From contig NZ_JAFBCE010000001.1 in NCBI RefSeq assembly GCF_016907555.1, positions 806,001 through 870,000 on the forward strand: 64,000 nucleotides of DNA, given 5' to 3'. Both the position numbers and the translations under genes were made by a program. The first letter of the stretch is position 1. Each line of letters begins with the position of its first letter. Below, piece after piece: positions 33,888 through 45,441 of this stretch. The notes under the pieces are model-generated. The model had not been told where the DNA came from. It did not search any database and saw only the letters and a program-made list of their open reading frames with translations. This DNA is from Microbacterium laevaniformans (GTDB lineage Bacteria; Actinomycetota; Actinomycetes; Actinomycetales; Microbacteriaceae).

Positions 33888-34840
33888 CAGATCCGACAAC
33901 GCCGCGCTCCATCCTCGTCGTGGCGCACGCGCGCCGCGACGACACGGTGGCAGCGGCTCGGCGCGTGATCGCCGCGCTCATCGCCGCCGATGCTCGTCCG
34001 GTGCTCGCGGTGGACGATCCGCAGCTGGTGGATGCGCTGTCGGATCTCGGCCCCCTCGCCGCCCTGGGGACCGACGTCGCGGTCACCGACATCGAGCTGG
34101 CGGTGGTGTTGGGCGGCGACGGCACGATTCTGCGCGCCGCCGAGCTCGTGCGCGACGGTGCCGCCCCGATCCTCGGCATCAACATGGGGCACGTCGGCTT
34201 CCTTGCCGAGATCGATCCGGACGACATCGACGATGCGATGCGTCGCATCATCGCCTGCGACTATCAGGTCGAGGAGCGGATGACGCTCTCCGTGCGCGTC
34301 AAGGACGCGGGCGGAGACGTCATCTACGAGACCTGGGCCCTCAACGAGGCCACCGTCGAGAAGGCGGCGCGGGAGCGGATGATGGAGGTCGTCATGGAGA
34401 TCGACCGCCGACCGCTGTCGAGTTTCGGTTGCGACGGCGTCGTGATCGCCACCCCGACCGGCTCCACCGCCTACAACTTCTCAGCCGGCGGCCCGGTGAT
34501 CTGGCCCACCGTCGACGCGATCGCCGTCGTTCCGCTGTCGGCTCACGCGCTGTTCGCGCGCCCGCTGGTGGTGGGACCAGAAGCCACTGTTGCGATCGAG
34601 GTGCTCGCGCGCACGGACGGCACGGGAATCATGTGGTGCGACGGCAGACGCTCTCACGACCTGCCGCCCGGGGCTCGCGTCGTCGTACGCAAGTCCTCGC
34701 AGCCCGTGCGCCTTGCGCGCCTGCATCCGGCTCCGTTCACCGACCGGCTGGTGCGGAAGTTCCAGCTGCCGGTGACCGGATGGCGCGGTCCCGATGAGAC
34801 CTCAGCATCACGGCCGATGGGCGCGGAGGGGCGCGCGTGA
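33884..34840 (+). CDS. nadK: NAD kinase
   Basis: 318 aa; phosphorylates NAD to NADP. The catalytic GGDGTIL is at residues 77-83, with NMGHVGFLAE near 107, ALNEATVEK near 156 and the TPTGSTAYNFSAGGP nucleotide loop near 200. The start at 33884 overlaps the tlyA stop. A short acidic extension follows the kinase fold. It forms an operon with tlyA and recN, the usual actinobacterial order. Confidence 0.95.
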   Translation: MTDPTTPRSILVVAHARRDDTVAAARRVIAALIAADARPVLAVDDPQLVDALSDLGPLAALGTDVAVTDIELAVVLGGDGTILRAAELVRDGAAPILGINMGHVGFLAEIDPDDIDDAMRRIIACDYQVEERMTLSVRVKDAGGDVIYETWALNEATVEKAARERMMEVVMEIDRRPLSSFGCDGVVIATPTGSTAYNFSAGGPVIWPTVDAIAVVPLSAHALFARPLVVGPEATVAIEVLARTDGTGIMWCDGRRSHDLPPGARVVVRKSSQPVRLARLHPAPFTDRLVRKFQLPVTGWRGPDETSASRPMGAEGRA

Positions 34841-36540
34841 TCGAGCAGATGACGCTTCGGGACCTCGGTGTCATCGCTCACGCGACGCTTCCGATGGGTC
34901 CCGGCTTCACCGCCATCACCGGAGAGACCGGAGCCGGAAAGACGATGGTCGTCACCGGGCTCGGCCTCCTTCTCGGCGCGCGCGCCGACTCGGGCGTCGT
35001 CCGCGCCGGCGCGGCCCAGGCGGCCGTCGAGGGCGTGTGGCTGGTCCCCGAGTCGGGCGCCGTGGCTGACCGCGTGGCGGATGCCGGGGGAGAGGTCGAA
35101 CCGATCGGTGACGGGCGCGCCGAGCTGTACCTGGGCCGCACGGTCACCGCGGAGGGACGCAGCCGCGCGAGCGTCGGCGGTCGCGCCGCGCCCGCGGGCG
35201 TGCTCGCCGATCTCGCCGAGCAGCTCGTCGTCGTCCACGGCCAGTCCGATCAGCTCCGGTTGCGTTCGGGCGGAGCCCAGCGCGATGCGCTCGACCGCTT
35301 CGGCGCCGCGGAGATCGGGCCCGTCCTGGAGCAGTACCGGCGGGCCTACGCCGCGCAGCGTGAGCTCGCCGCCCAGATCGCGGAGATCACCGGCAACGCC
35401 GAGGCGCGCGCTGCCGAAGCCGAACAACTGCGTGCTGCTCTTGCCGAGATTGAGCAGGTCGATCCGCAGCCGGGCGAAGACGTCGAGCTCGCCCAACGTG
35501 CCGAACGACTGTCGAACGTCGAGGAACTGCGCCAGGCGGCCGCCATCGCCCACGATGCGCTGTCGGGCGGCGGTGACGTCCCGGATGTGGGACTGCTCGT
35601 CGCCGAGGCGCGTCGCGCGCTGGAGAGGGTGGTCCGCGCCGACACCGTGCTGGCCTCCCATGCAGCGATCCTCGACGACATCTCATATCGGGTCGCTGAT
35701 CTCGCCACCGAGCTGAGCGTGTACCTGGCGGATCTGGACGATGCCGGCCCCCACGAACTCGCCGCGGTTGAGGAGCGCCGGGCCGCCGTGACGAGCATCG
35801 TGCGTGCCCACGGCAGCCTGGAAGCCGCGCTCGAGCTGGCTCGCTCGGGGGCGTTCCGTCTCGCCGAGCTCGACGACGACGGAGAGCGCATCGCGCGTCT
35901 GCGCGGCGACGAGCGCGACGCCGCGGCCGTCCTGGACACGGCCGCCGAACGGCTCACGGCCGCTCGTCGCGCGGCGGCGGAGCGGCTCGCGACCGCCGTC
36001 ACCGAGGAACTGCACGCGCTCGCGCTGCCCGACGCGCGCGTCGTCGTCGCCGTCGAGGAGGGCGGGGCGTCGGCATCCGGTCGGGACGAGGTGACGATTC
36101 TGCTGGCGCCGCACCCGGGCGCCGAGCCCCGCCCGGTCGCCAAGAGCGCGTCCGGGGGCGAGCTCAGCCGCGTCATGCTCGCGATCGAGGTGGTCATCGC
36201 GGGCACCGGCGGCGTGCCGACCTTCGTGTTCGACGAAGTGGATGCCGGGATCGGCGGCGCCGCCGCGATCGAGGTGGGGCGCCGCCTGGCACGCCTCGCG
36301 GAGACGAGTCAGGTGATCGTCGTCACCCATCTCGCCCAGGTGGCGGCCTTCGCCTCGAACCACCTCAGCGTGGTCAAAGCCGGCGACGGCTCGGTCACCG
36401 CCTCGAGCGTGCGCGCGCTCACCGGCGCCGACCGTGAGGCCGAGATGGCGCGACTGCTGTCGGGGCTGGCCGATTCGACGACCGCACTCGAGCACGCCCG
36501 GGAGCTTCTGAGCCTCGGCCACTCCGGACTGATAGGATGA
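34837..36540 (+). CDS. recN: DNA repair protein RecN
   Basis: 567 aa SMC-like ATPase acting in double-strand-break repair. Walker A GETGAGKT is at 29-36. A long coiled-coil region occupies about 155-370, rich in Ala/Glu/Arg. The C-terminal signature SGGELSRVMLAIEVV is near 447 and Walker B TFVFDEVDAGIGGAA near 470, followed by the VVTHLAQVAAFA switch region. GTG start overlapping nadK by 4 bp. The -10 box for pyrG overlaps its last codons. Confidence 0.94.
   Translation: MIEQMTLRDLGVIAHATLPMGPGFTAITGETGAGKTMVVTGLGLLLGARADSGVVRAGAAQAAVEGVWLVPESGAVADRVADAGGEVEPIGDGRAELYLGRTVTAEGRSRASVGGRAAPAGVLADLAEQLVVVHGQSDQLRLRSGGAQRDALDRFGAAEIGPVLEQYRRAYAAQRELAAQIAEITGNAEARAAEAEQLRAALAEIEQVDPQPGEDVELAQRAERLSNVEELRQAAAIAHDALSGGGDVPDVGLLVAEARRALERVVRADTVLASHAAILDDISYRVADLATELSVYLADLDDAGPHELAAVEERRAAVTSIVRAHGSLEAALELARSGAFRLAELDDDGERIARLRGDERDAAAVLDTAAERLTAARRAAAERLATAVTEELHALALPDARVVVAVEEGGASASGRDEVTILLAPHPGAEPRPVAKSASGGELSRVMLAIEVVIAGTGGVPTFVFDEVDAGIGGAAAIEVGRRLARLAETSQVIVVTHLAQVAAFASNHLSVVKAGDGSVTASSVRALTGADREAEMARLLSGLADSTTALEHARELLSLGHSGLIG
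36533..36538 (+). promoter_or_regulatory. -10 element TAGGAT before pyrG
   Basis: TAGGAT ends 8 nt before the GTG at 36547 and lies within the last codons of recN, so pyrG can be transcribed on its own without a long leader. Confidence 0.45.
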
Positions 36541-38914
<2,374 letters not shown>

Positions 38915-38951
38915 CGGGCATCGGTGAGCATGCGTCGGAGCGGATGATGCG

Positions 38952-39878
38952 GTGAAGCTCGAGCGTGCGATCGACGCGTACCTGCGTCACATCACGATCG
39001 AGCGCGGCCTTTCGGAGCATACGATCGCGGCGTACCGGCGCGATCTCGAAGGCTATGGTGAGTGGCTCGCCGCCGCCGGCGTCGAGGACACATCCGACAT
39101 CACCCCGGCTGTCGTCGCGCAGTTCGCCGCCGAGCGCGCCGCCGCCGATCCGCCGCCGGCGGCGACGTCTCTGGCGCGGTTGCAATCGTCGGTGCGCGGC
39201 TTGCACCGCTTCCTGGTGCGGGAGGGGATCGAGGTCTCCGACGCGAGCGATCGTCTGACCCCGCCGAAGACGCCCCAACGCCTTCCGAAGGCGTTGACGA
39301 TCGATCAGATCGCGGCGCTTCTGGATGCCGCCGGCCCCGCGCCCGGCATCGCCACCGAGACCGACGCGATCCGCCTTCGCGACCGCGCTCTGCTCGAACT
39401 GCTCTACGCCACCGGCGCGCGCGTCTCGGAGCTGATGCAGCTCGACGTCGACGACATCGCGGGCGACACCGAACTGCTGCGCGTGCGCGGAAAGGGGCAG
39501 AAGGAGCGCATCGTCCCGGTCGGCTCGTACGCCCGCGCCGCCGTCGACGCCTATCTGGCCCGTTCTCGCCCGGAGCTCTCACGTCGCGGGCACGCGAGCC
39601 CGCGCCTGTTCCTCGGCGCTCGCGGGGCGCCGCTGTCGCGCCAGGGCGCGTGGCTGATCATCCAGGCGGCGGCCGAACGCGCCGGCCTGCAGGCGCACGT
39701 GTCGCCGCACACCTTCCGGCACTCGTTCGCGACGCACCTCCTCCAGGGCGGGGCCGATGTGCGCGTCGTACAGGAGCTGCTCGGTCACGCCTCCGTCGCG
39801 ACGACGCAGATCTACACGCACGTGACCGTCGACGCCCTGCGTGACGTGTACCTCACGTCGCACCCGCGGGCGCGCTGA
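38952..39878 (+). CDS. xerD: Tyrosine recombinase XerD
   Basis: 308 aa chromosome-dimer resolution recombinase. The N-terminal SAM-like domain is HITIERGLSEHTIAAYRRDL. Catalytic residues appear as Arg in LYATGARVSELMQL near 155, Lys in RVRGKGQKERIVPVG, the H-x-x-R in HTFRHSFATHLLQGG near 252, His in LGHASVATTQ and Tyr in IYTHV near 288. GTG start. It is a housekeeping Xer rather than a mobile-element integrase, judged by length and context. Confidence 0.93.
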   Translation: MKLERAIDAYLRHITIERGLSEHTIAAYRRDLEGYGEWLAAAGVEDTSDITPAVVAQFAAERAAADPPPAATSLARLQSSVRGLHRFLVREGIEVSDASDRLTPPKTPQRLPKALTIDQIAALLDAAGPAPGIATETDAIRLRDRALLELLYATGARVSELMQLDVDDIAGDTELLRVRGKGQKERIVPVGSYARAAVDAYLARSRPELSRRGHASPRLFLGARGAPLSRQGAWLIIQAAAERAGLQAHVSPHTFRHSFATHLLQGGADVRVVQELLGHASVATTQIYTHVTVDALRDVYLTSHPRAR

Positions 39879-39968
39879 CTCGCCCACGGCCGCAATCGGG
39901 CCATGTCGGCGGGATAAATCCGGCGCATCCAGACCGCACGGCGACCCGCGGCGAGAGACGATGGCGCC

Positions 39969-40607
39969 ATGACCGCTGCGCCTTCTCCCCTCGCGACCGC
40001 TCCCGCGGCGCCTCGCCTCCACCGTCCGCGGCGGGGCCTGGCGATCTGGTGGATCGTCGCCGGAGCACTCGGCGGTATCGTCGCGTTCCTGCTGTACCTC
40101 GAGTACATCGGCCAGTTGACGGGCGGGACGCCGCTCATCAGCTGCAGCATCAGCCCGATCGTGACGTGCGGCCCGAACCTGCTGTCACCGGGGGGCAACC
40201 TGCTGGGATTCAGCAACGCGATCATCGGCATCATGCTGTTCTTCGGGCCCATCTATGCGGGCGTCTCGGCACTGGCCGCCCCCGCGGGGCTGCGCACCTG
40301 GTTCTGGCGGGTGTATGCGATCTTCGTCGCGGGCGCGTTCGTGTTCGTGCACGTGCTCGCGTACCGCAGCGTCTTCGAGTACGGGTCGCTCTGCCCCTGG
40401 TGCATGGTGATCTGGCTCGTGACGATCCCGCTGTTCTGGACGGTGCTGGGCTGGACTCTCGCCGACGGCGTCTGGGGCGGCGCGGACGTCGCGCGGCGCA
40501 TCGGCGCCGTGGTGCTGTCGTGGCTGCCTCTGGTCGTCGTGCTGGACTACCTCGTGATCGCGGTGGCGGCCCAGCTGCGGCTGGACGTCATCGGCAGCCT
40601 CATCTGA
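39969..40607 (+). CDS. Vitamin K epoxide reductase family protein (DsbB-like)
   Basis: 212 aa, about five helices (25-45, 82-102, 113-132, 142-165, 175-200). The redox CPWC is at 142-145, and the partner loop cysteines Cys59 and Cys67 are both present, with the family FSNAIIGI region at 81-88. VKOR proteins reoxidise extracytoplasmic thiol oxidases using quinone in actinobacteria. The later gene for a membrane-anchored CxxC protein is the expected partner. The 90-bp gap upstream shows no obvious promoter. Confidence 0.9.
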   Translation: MTAAPSPLATAPAAPRLHRPRRGLAIWWIVAGALGGIVAFLLYLEYIGQLTGGTPLISCSISPIVTCGPNLLSPGGNLLGFSNAIIGIMLFFGPIYAGVSALAAPAGLRTWFWRVYAIFVAGAFVFVHVLAYRSVFEYGSLCPWCMVIWLVTIPLFWTVLGWTLADGVWGGADVARRIGAVVLSWLPLVVVLDYLVIAVAAQLRLDVIGSLI

Positions 40608-40680
40608 GCCTCGGCGGCGCCCGGATCTTTCACGGCCGGAGCGCCGCCGCGGGAAGGGGGGTTCCGACCACAATGGCGGC

Positions 40681-41943
40681 ATGGATGCCGCGCGCCGCCC
40701 GACCCGACGAGGGCTCTTCGGTCGGCGCGCCGAGGAAGCGCCCGTCACCCGCGTTGCCGAGGCGAGATCCGCGGGCCGTCCGGGTTTCGACTATCTGGAC
40801 AGCGACGAGGTCTACCTCGACTCCGCCTGCCAGACGCTGCGACCCCAGCCGGTGATCGACGCCGTCCAGGACTACTACCTGCACCTCTACGCCTGCGGCG
40901 GGCGTGTGCGCTATGACGCGGGGCGGCGGGTGGATGCCGAGGTGGCACGGGTGCGAGAACGGACGCTCGCCGCCCTGGAACTGTCACCTCGCCGCTACTC
41001 GTGCGCCTTCACGCTGAACACCACCTACGGACTCAACCTGCTCCTGTCGGCGCTGGCGCCCGGGCGCTTCGCCCGCATCGTCACCACCGTCACCGAGCAC
41101 AATGCGGTGTTCCTCTCGACGATCGCGGCCGCGCGGCGTGCCGGCATCCCTCGCGTCGTCGTGGAGCGGGACGACGATGCACGCGTGCTCGTCGATGCGG
41201 AGACGATGCGCGACGCGGTCGTGGTCGTGTCGGCGATGGACAACGTGATCGGTGCGGTGACGCCGGACCTCCGCGAACTCATCACCAGCGTGCACCGCGT
41301 CGGCGGCATCGTGATCGTCGACGCCGCGCAGGCGGCCGGTCACGCCCTGGAGTCTCTGCGCGGTCTTGACGCCGACGCGATCTGCTTCTCGGCACACAAG
41401 ATGTACGGACCGTCGCTCGGCGTCGTCGTCGCCACCCGTGAGTTGCTGCTCTCGCTCGAGCCCGTCATGGTCGGCGGCGGCCAAGTGAGTGCCGTGACCG
41501 CCGACGACTTCGCACTGCTGCCCGATCCGCACACCCGGCTCGAACCGGGTCTGCAGGCATGGGCGGAGATCATCGGCTTCGGCGCCGCCCTGGAGTGGAT
41601 CGGCGATTTCCGCAGCGGCGCGGGAGAGACGCTCGCCGCCCACGAGGCGCGGCTCGGTGCCCGGTTGCACGCGGGGCTCGCCGCGCTCCCGCGCCTGCAG
41701 ATGATCGGTGACGCGTCGCCCGTGATCTCGGTGCTGCCCGAGCGCGTCGACGGGCACCGGCTCGCCGCCTTCCTCGCGCGCGGCGGCATTGCCGTCCGCA
41801 GCGGCGCGTTCTGCGCGCACTACTGGATTCTGGAGCGTCGCGGCCTCGGCCCGCTCGTGCGCTTCAGCGTGGGCGCCCACAACACCGACGCGGACATCGA
41901 CCGCACCCTCGAGGTCATGACCGCGATGATGAAGGGACTGTGA
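40681..41943 (+). CDS. Cysteine desulfurase-like class V aminotransferase
   Basis: 420 aa PLP enzyme. The cofactor Lys240 lies in FSAHKMYGP and Asp214 in VIVDAAQAAG; Cys378 sits in VRSGAFCAHYW, the position of the SufS/CsdA catalytic Cys. The N-terminal 35 residues are Arg-rich and precede the usual start of the fold (VYLDSACQTLRPQPV). Group and substrate are uncertain: cysteine desulfurase, cysteine/selenocysteine lyase or another class V enzyme. It lies between VKOR and a thiol-redox membrane protein; the next gene begins 1 bp after its stop, so they are probably co-expressed. No Fe-S scaffold gene is near. Confidence 0.8.
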   Translation: MDAARRPTRRGLFGRRAEEAPVTRVAEARSAGRPGFDYLDSDEVYLDSACQTLRPQPVIDAVQDYYLHLYACGGRVRYDAGRRVDAEVARVRERTLAALELSPRRYSCAFTLNTTYGLNLLLSALAPGRFARIVTTVTEHNAVFLSTIAAARRAGIPRVVVERDDDARVLVDAETMRDAVVVVSAMDNVIGAVTPDLRELITSVHRVGGIVIVDAAQAAGHALESLRGLDADAICFSAHKMYGPSLGVVVATRELLLSLEPVMVGGGQVSAVTADDFALLPDPHTRLEPGLQAWAEIIGFGAALEWIGDFRSGAGETLAAHEARLGARLHAGLAALPRLQMIGDASPVISVLPERVDGHRLAAFLARGGIAVRSGAFCAHYWILERRGLGPLVRFSVGAHNTDADIDRTLEVMTAMMKGL

Positions 41944-41944
41944 C

Positions 41945-43039
41945 GTGGTCTGCATCGTCGCGTTCTTCGTCGTGCTCGTGCTCTCTGCCGTGTCGGCGAA
42001 ATATCGCAAGCTCCTCGGGAAGGCGTGGGGGTGCGCGTGGCGCCGGGTGACGCTGCGCCCGTGCGACACGACCTTCCGCGACGACGTCAAGAACTCGCTC
42101 CTGGCGCCCCTGGCGGTGCGCGCGCCCCGCCTCGTACGGCCGGCCAGCATCGCGATCGAGGTCCTCGCCTGGCTCATGGTGCTGAGCCTCATCGTCAGCC
42201 TCTATCTCGTCGGGCGCAGCGGCCTGAACCTCCTCGTCTACGGCACGTGCGACAAGCAGAACGCGCAGGCCTGCTCACTCGCCGCGCAGGCGTGCTCGAT
42301 CGACTCCATCCAGCCCGGGTTCTGGGAGTCGATCGGAGAGGGCGACGTGTTCGGCGCCTTCGGCCGCGAGTTCGCGTCGGTGGGCGACACGATCGCGACG
42401 GTCCCCGGTCGGCTGCGCACCTGGGATGCCGCGGACTTCGCCCCCGCCGATGCCACCTACCTCGGCGGGTACACCGCCGGGCGTCCCACGGCGCTGGAGG
42501 TGCTCGATCCCGGCTGCCACTACTGCGCGCAGCTGTTCCGCAACATGCGCGAGGCCGGCTTCGATCAGACGCACAACGTGACCTACCTCGCCTATCCGAT
42601 CCGCGCCGGCGTCGGCGACAAGTTCGCCAACTCGCAGCTGATCGCCACCTACCTCACCGCGATCCGTGCGTTCGAGGCCGAGCGCGCGCCGGCCGGCTCG
42701 ACGAACGCCGCCGCCGAGACCGGTGACTGGTTCATCCTCGAGCAGCTGTTCACGACGCAGGCGGCCGACGGCACCACGACCCAGGAGTGGATGAACCGCG
42801 CGAGCGCCGCCGACGCCACCCTGCGTCTGCAGCAGTGGCTGAGCGACGACGGCTACACCGCGGACGACATCGCGCGGATCGTCGAGCTCACCGGGTCACC
42901 GGAGGTCGCGGCATCCCTCCAGCACGCACGCGACGCCGTCGAGAACGAGATCCGGACCGTATCGATCCCGTCGCTGATCGCCGGTGGAGGGCTTCACGCC
43001 GGGCTCGTCGACGTCGACACCCTGCGGGGCCTCGGCTGA
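41945..43039 (+). CDS. Membrane-anchored thioredoxin-fold CxxC protein, DsbA-like
   Basis: 364 aa. Two hydrophobic segments lie near residues 3-16 and 72-95, with a basic cytoplasmic stretch between them, then an outside domain. The active-site motif is CHYC at 191-194 in EVLDPGCHYCAQLF, and a cis-Pro candidate is IPSLIAGGG near 340. Three more cysteines at about 101-116 (GTCDKQNAQACSLAAQACS) lie just outside the membrane and may form a second redox site. With VKOR two genes upstream, this is probably the thiol oxidase or isomerase it serves. GTG start. Direction of electron flow is inferred. Confidence 0.72.
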   Translation: MVCIVAFFVVLVLSAVSAKYRKLLGKAWGCAWRRVTLRPCDTTFRDDVKNSLLAPLAVRAPRLVRPASIAIEVLAWLMVLSLIVSLYLVGRSGLNLLVYGTCDKQNAQACSLAAQACSIDSIQPGFWESIGEGDVFGAFGREFASVGDTIATVPGRLRTWDAADFAPADATYLGGYTAGRPTALEVLDPGCHYCAQLFRNMREAGFDQTHNVTYLAYPIRAGVGDKFANSQLIATYLTAIRAFEAERAPAGSTNAAAETGDWFILEQLFTTQAADGTTTQEWMNRASAADATLRLQQWLSDDGYTADDIARIVELTGSPEVAASLQHARDAVENEIRTVSIPSLIAGGGLHAGLVDVDTLRGLG

Positions 43040-43120
43040 GCCGCCGCCACCCTGTGCGAGAATCGAGGAACACGGCGGCGCAGGTCCGCCAGGCCCTGGG
43101 AAGGGCATCAGGAAGCAGGA

Positions 43121-44011
43121 GTGTCGGTGGCGGATAAGACGCGGGGGACGAAGAAGGCCCTCTCGGAGGACGTGCCCATCGGTCCCACCGGTCGGCCGTA
43201 CCAGGGCTTCCCGACCCCGCCGCCGCTGTCGGCGCACGGCCCCGCGCGCATCATCGCCCTCTGCAACCAGAAGGGCGGCGTCGGCAAGACGACGACCACG
43301 ATCAACCTGGCCGCCTCGCTCGCCCAGTACGGGCGTCGCGTGCTCGCCATCGACTTCGACCCCCAGGGTGCGCTGTCGGCGGGCCTGGGCATCCAGACCC
43401 ACGACATCCCCACGATCTACGACCTGCTCCTGGACACGAAGCGCGATCCGCACGAGACGATCGTCCACACCTCGGTCGAGGGTCTCGATGTCATCCCGGC
43501 CAACATCGACCTGTCGGCGGCGGAGGTGCACCTCGTCAACGAGGTCGCCCGCGAGACGATCCTCGCGCGCGTGCTGCGCAAGGTCGCGGGGGAGTACGAC
43601 GTCATCCTCATCGATTGCCAGCCGTCGCTGGGACTGCTCACGGTCAACGCCCTCACGGCGAGCCATGGTGTGCTCATCCCGCTGGAGTGCGAGTTCTTCG
43701 CCCTGCGCGGGGTCGCCCTGCTCATCGAGACGATCGACAAGGTGCGCGACCGGCTCAACCCGGCGATCGAGCTGGACGGTGTGCTCGCGACGATGTACGA
43801 CCCGCGGACGCTCCACTCGCGCGAGGTGCTCGAGCGGGTCGTGGAAGCGTTCGGCGACGACGTCCTGGAGACGGTGATCGGGCGCACGGTGAAGTTCCCG
43901 GACGCGTCGGTGTCGGGCGTTCCCATCACCACGTTCGCCCCGGAGCACGCCGCCGCCCAGGCCTACCTGCGCCTCGCGCGGGAGCTGGTGGCTCGTGGCG
44001 CCGTCGCCTGA
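43121..44011 (+). CDS. parA: ParA-family ATPase at the scpAB locus
   Basis: 296 aa. The deviant Walker A KGGVGKTTT is at 51-59, Walker A' DFDPQGALSAGLG near 78, and Walker B VILIDCQPSLGLL near 160. The 40-residue N-terminal extension is basic and Pro-rich, suited to non-specific DNA binding. No parB is adjacent, so this is the scpAB-linked paralog rather than the origin-proximal Soj (inference). GTG start with GGAAGCAGGAG just ahead; scpA begins 17 bp before its stop. Confidence 0.85.
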   Translation: MSVADKTRGTKKALSEDVPIGPTGRPYQGFPTPPPLSAHGPARIIALCNQKGGVGKTTTTINLAASLAQYGRRVLAIDFDPQGALSAGLGIQTHDIPTIYDLLLDTKRDPHETIVHTSVEGLDVIPANIDLSAAEVHLVNEVARETILARVLRKVAGEYDVILIDCQPSLGLLTVNALTASHGVLIPLECEFFALRGVALLIETIDKVRDRLNPAIELDGVLATMYDPRTLHSREVLERVVEAFGDDVLETVIGRTVKFPDASVSGVPITTFAPEHAAAQAYLRLARELVARGAVA

Positions 44012-44843
44012 GGACCCCGAGGTCATCACCGCCGAGACTCCGACCGCCCCGGAGGGCGAGCCGACCGGGTTCCGGGTCTCGCTGGGCAACTTCGACGGTC
44101 CGTTCGATCTGCTGCTGACGTTGCTCGGCACGCACGAGTTGGACATCACCGAGATCTCGCTCAGCAAAGTCACCGACGAGTTCATCTCGTACCTGAAGGG
44201 CCTCGAATCCGACGACGAGCTCGACCAGGCATCCGAGTTCCTCGTCGTCGCCGCGACCCTGCTGGACATGAAGGTCGCGGGCCTGCTGCCGCAGGGTGAA
44301 CTCGTGGATGCCGAGTCCGTCGCCCTGCTCGAAGCGCGCGACCTGCTGTTCGCGCGGCTGCTGCAGTACCGCGCGTTCAAGGAGGTGTCGGCCTGGTTCG
44401 AACGGAGCCTGCGTCGCGAAGACCGGCGGCACGTGCGCGCGGTGCGCCTCGACGAGAAGTACCGTCGCGCCGTTCCCGAGCTCGTCTGGACGCTGTCGAA
44501 AGAGGACTTCGCCGCCCTCGCGATGCTCGCCTTCGCCCCCAAGGAGATTCCGCACGTCGGAATCGACCACCTGCACGCGCCGCTCGTATCCATCCGCGAG
44601 CAGGCCGCGATCGTCGTGACGCTGCTGCGTGACGCCGGAACCCTCAACTTCCGAGAGCTCGTCGCCGGGGTCGCGCAGACCGGCGTCGTCGTCGCGCGCT
44701 TCCTCGCGGTGCTCGAGCTCTACCGTCACGCCGCCCTCTCGTTCGAGCAGCTCGAGCCGCTCGGCGAGCTGACCCTGCGCTGGACCGCCGAGCGGTGGTC
44801 CGAAGAGAACCTCGCCACCTTGGGAGCCGACTATGACCACTGA
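43995..44843 (+). CDS. scpA: Segregation and condensation protein A
   Basis: 282 aa kleisin of the SMC condensin complex. The N-terminal SMC-head/neck binding part is FRVSLGNFDGPFDLLLTLLG with the family TEISLSKVTDEFISYL, and the C-terminal winged helix is near 215-280. The GTG start lies inside parA. The middle is acidic and helical, as expected for the linker that wraps ScpB. Confidence 0.93.
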   Translation: MAPSPEDPEVITAETPTAPEGEPTGFRVSLGNFDGPFDLLLTLLGTHELDITEISLSKVTDEFISYLKGLESDDELDQASEFLVVAATLLDMKVAGLLPQGELVDAESVALLEARDLLFARLLQYRAFKEVSAWFERSLRREDRRHVRAVRLDEKYRRAVPELVWTLSKEDFAALAMLAFAPKEIPHVGIDHLHAPLVSIREQAAIVVTLLRDAGTLNFRELVAGVAQTGVVVARFLAVLELYRHAALSFEQLEPLGELTLRWTAERWSEENLATLGADYDH

Positions 44844-45441
44844 GACCGACAGCGACACCGCCCCACCGGTGCGCTCACAGGCGCCCGCTGACGTCGCGCG
44901 CCGCATCGAGGCCATCCTGCTGATCGTCGACGAGCCGCAGAGCCTCGTCGCTCTCGCCGCCGCCGTCGGTGCCCCGGTGCCGGCCCTGCGTCAGGCCGTC
45001 GAGGGACTCGTCGCCGACTACGACGGCGAGACGGGCGGCCCTCGCCGTGGTTTCGAGCTTCGCGAAGTGGGTGGCGGCTGGCGGCTGTACGTGCGCGATG
45101 AGCACGACGACCTCATCGCCGAGTACGTCGGCGGCCAGGCCCCGTCGCGCCTGTCGCAGGCGGCGCTGGAGACGCTCGCCGTCATCGCGTACAAGCAGCC
45201 CGTCACTCGCAGCCAGGTCGCCTCGATCCGCGCCGTCAACGTCGACTCGGTGGTGCGCACGCTGCTGGCGCGAGGCCTCATCACCGAGCTGTTCACCGAC
45301 CCCGAGACCGGGGCGATCAACTACGGCACGACCGACGCGCTGCTGGTGAACCTGGGCATCAACTCCCTCGACGAGCTGCCGCACATCTCGCCGCTGCTCG
45401 ACGACGGCTCGGACGGTTTCGATGCGGAGGTGCTGCGATGA
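44833..45441 (+). CDS. scpB: Segregation and condensation protein B
   Basis: 202 aa, two tandem winged-helix domains (about 22-90 and 100-175). The second has the family block LSQAALETLAVIAYKQPVTR and IRAVNVDSVVRTLLARGLI. ScpB dimers bind the ScpA linker in the condensin complex. It overlaps scpA by 11 bp and rluB by 4 bp. Confidence 0.94.
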   Translation: MTTETDSDTAPPVRSQAPADVARRIEAILLIVDEPQSLVALAAAVGAPVPALRQAVEGLVADYDGETGGPRRGFELREVGGGWRLYVRDEHDDLIAEYVGGQAPSRLSQAALETLAVIAYKQPVTRSQVASIRAVNVDSVVRTLLARGLITELFTDPETGAINYGTTDALLVNLGINSLDELPHISPLLDDGSDGFDAEVLR

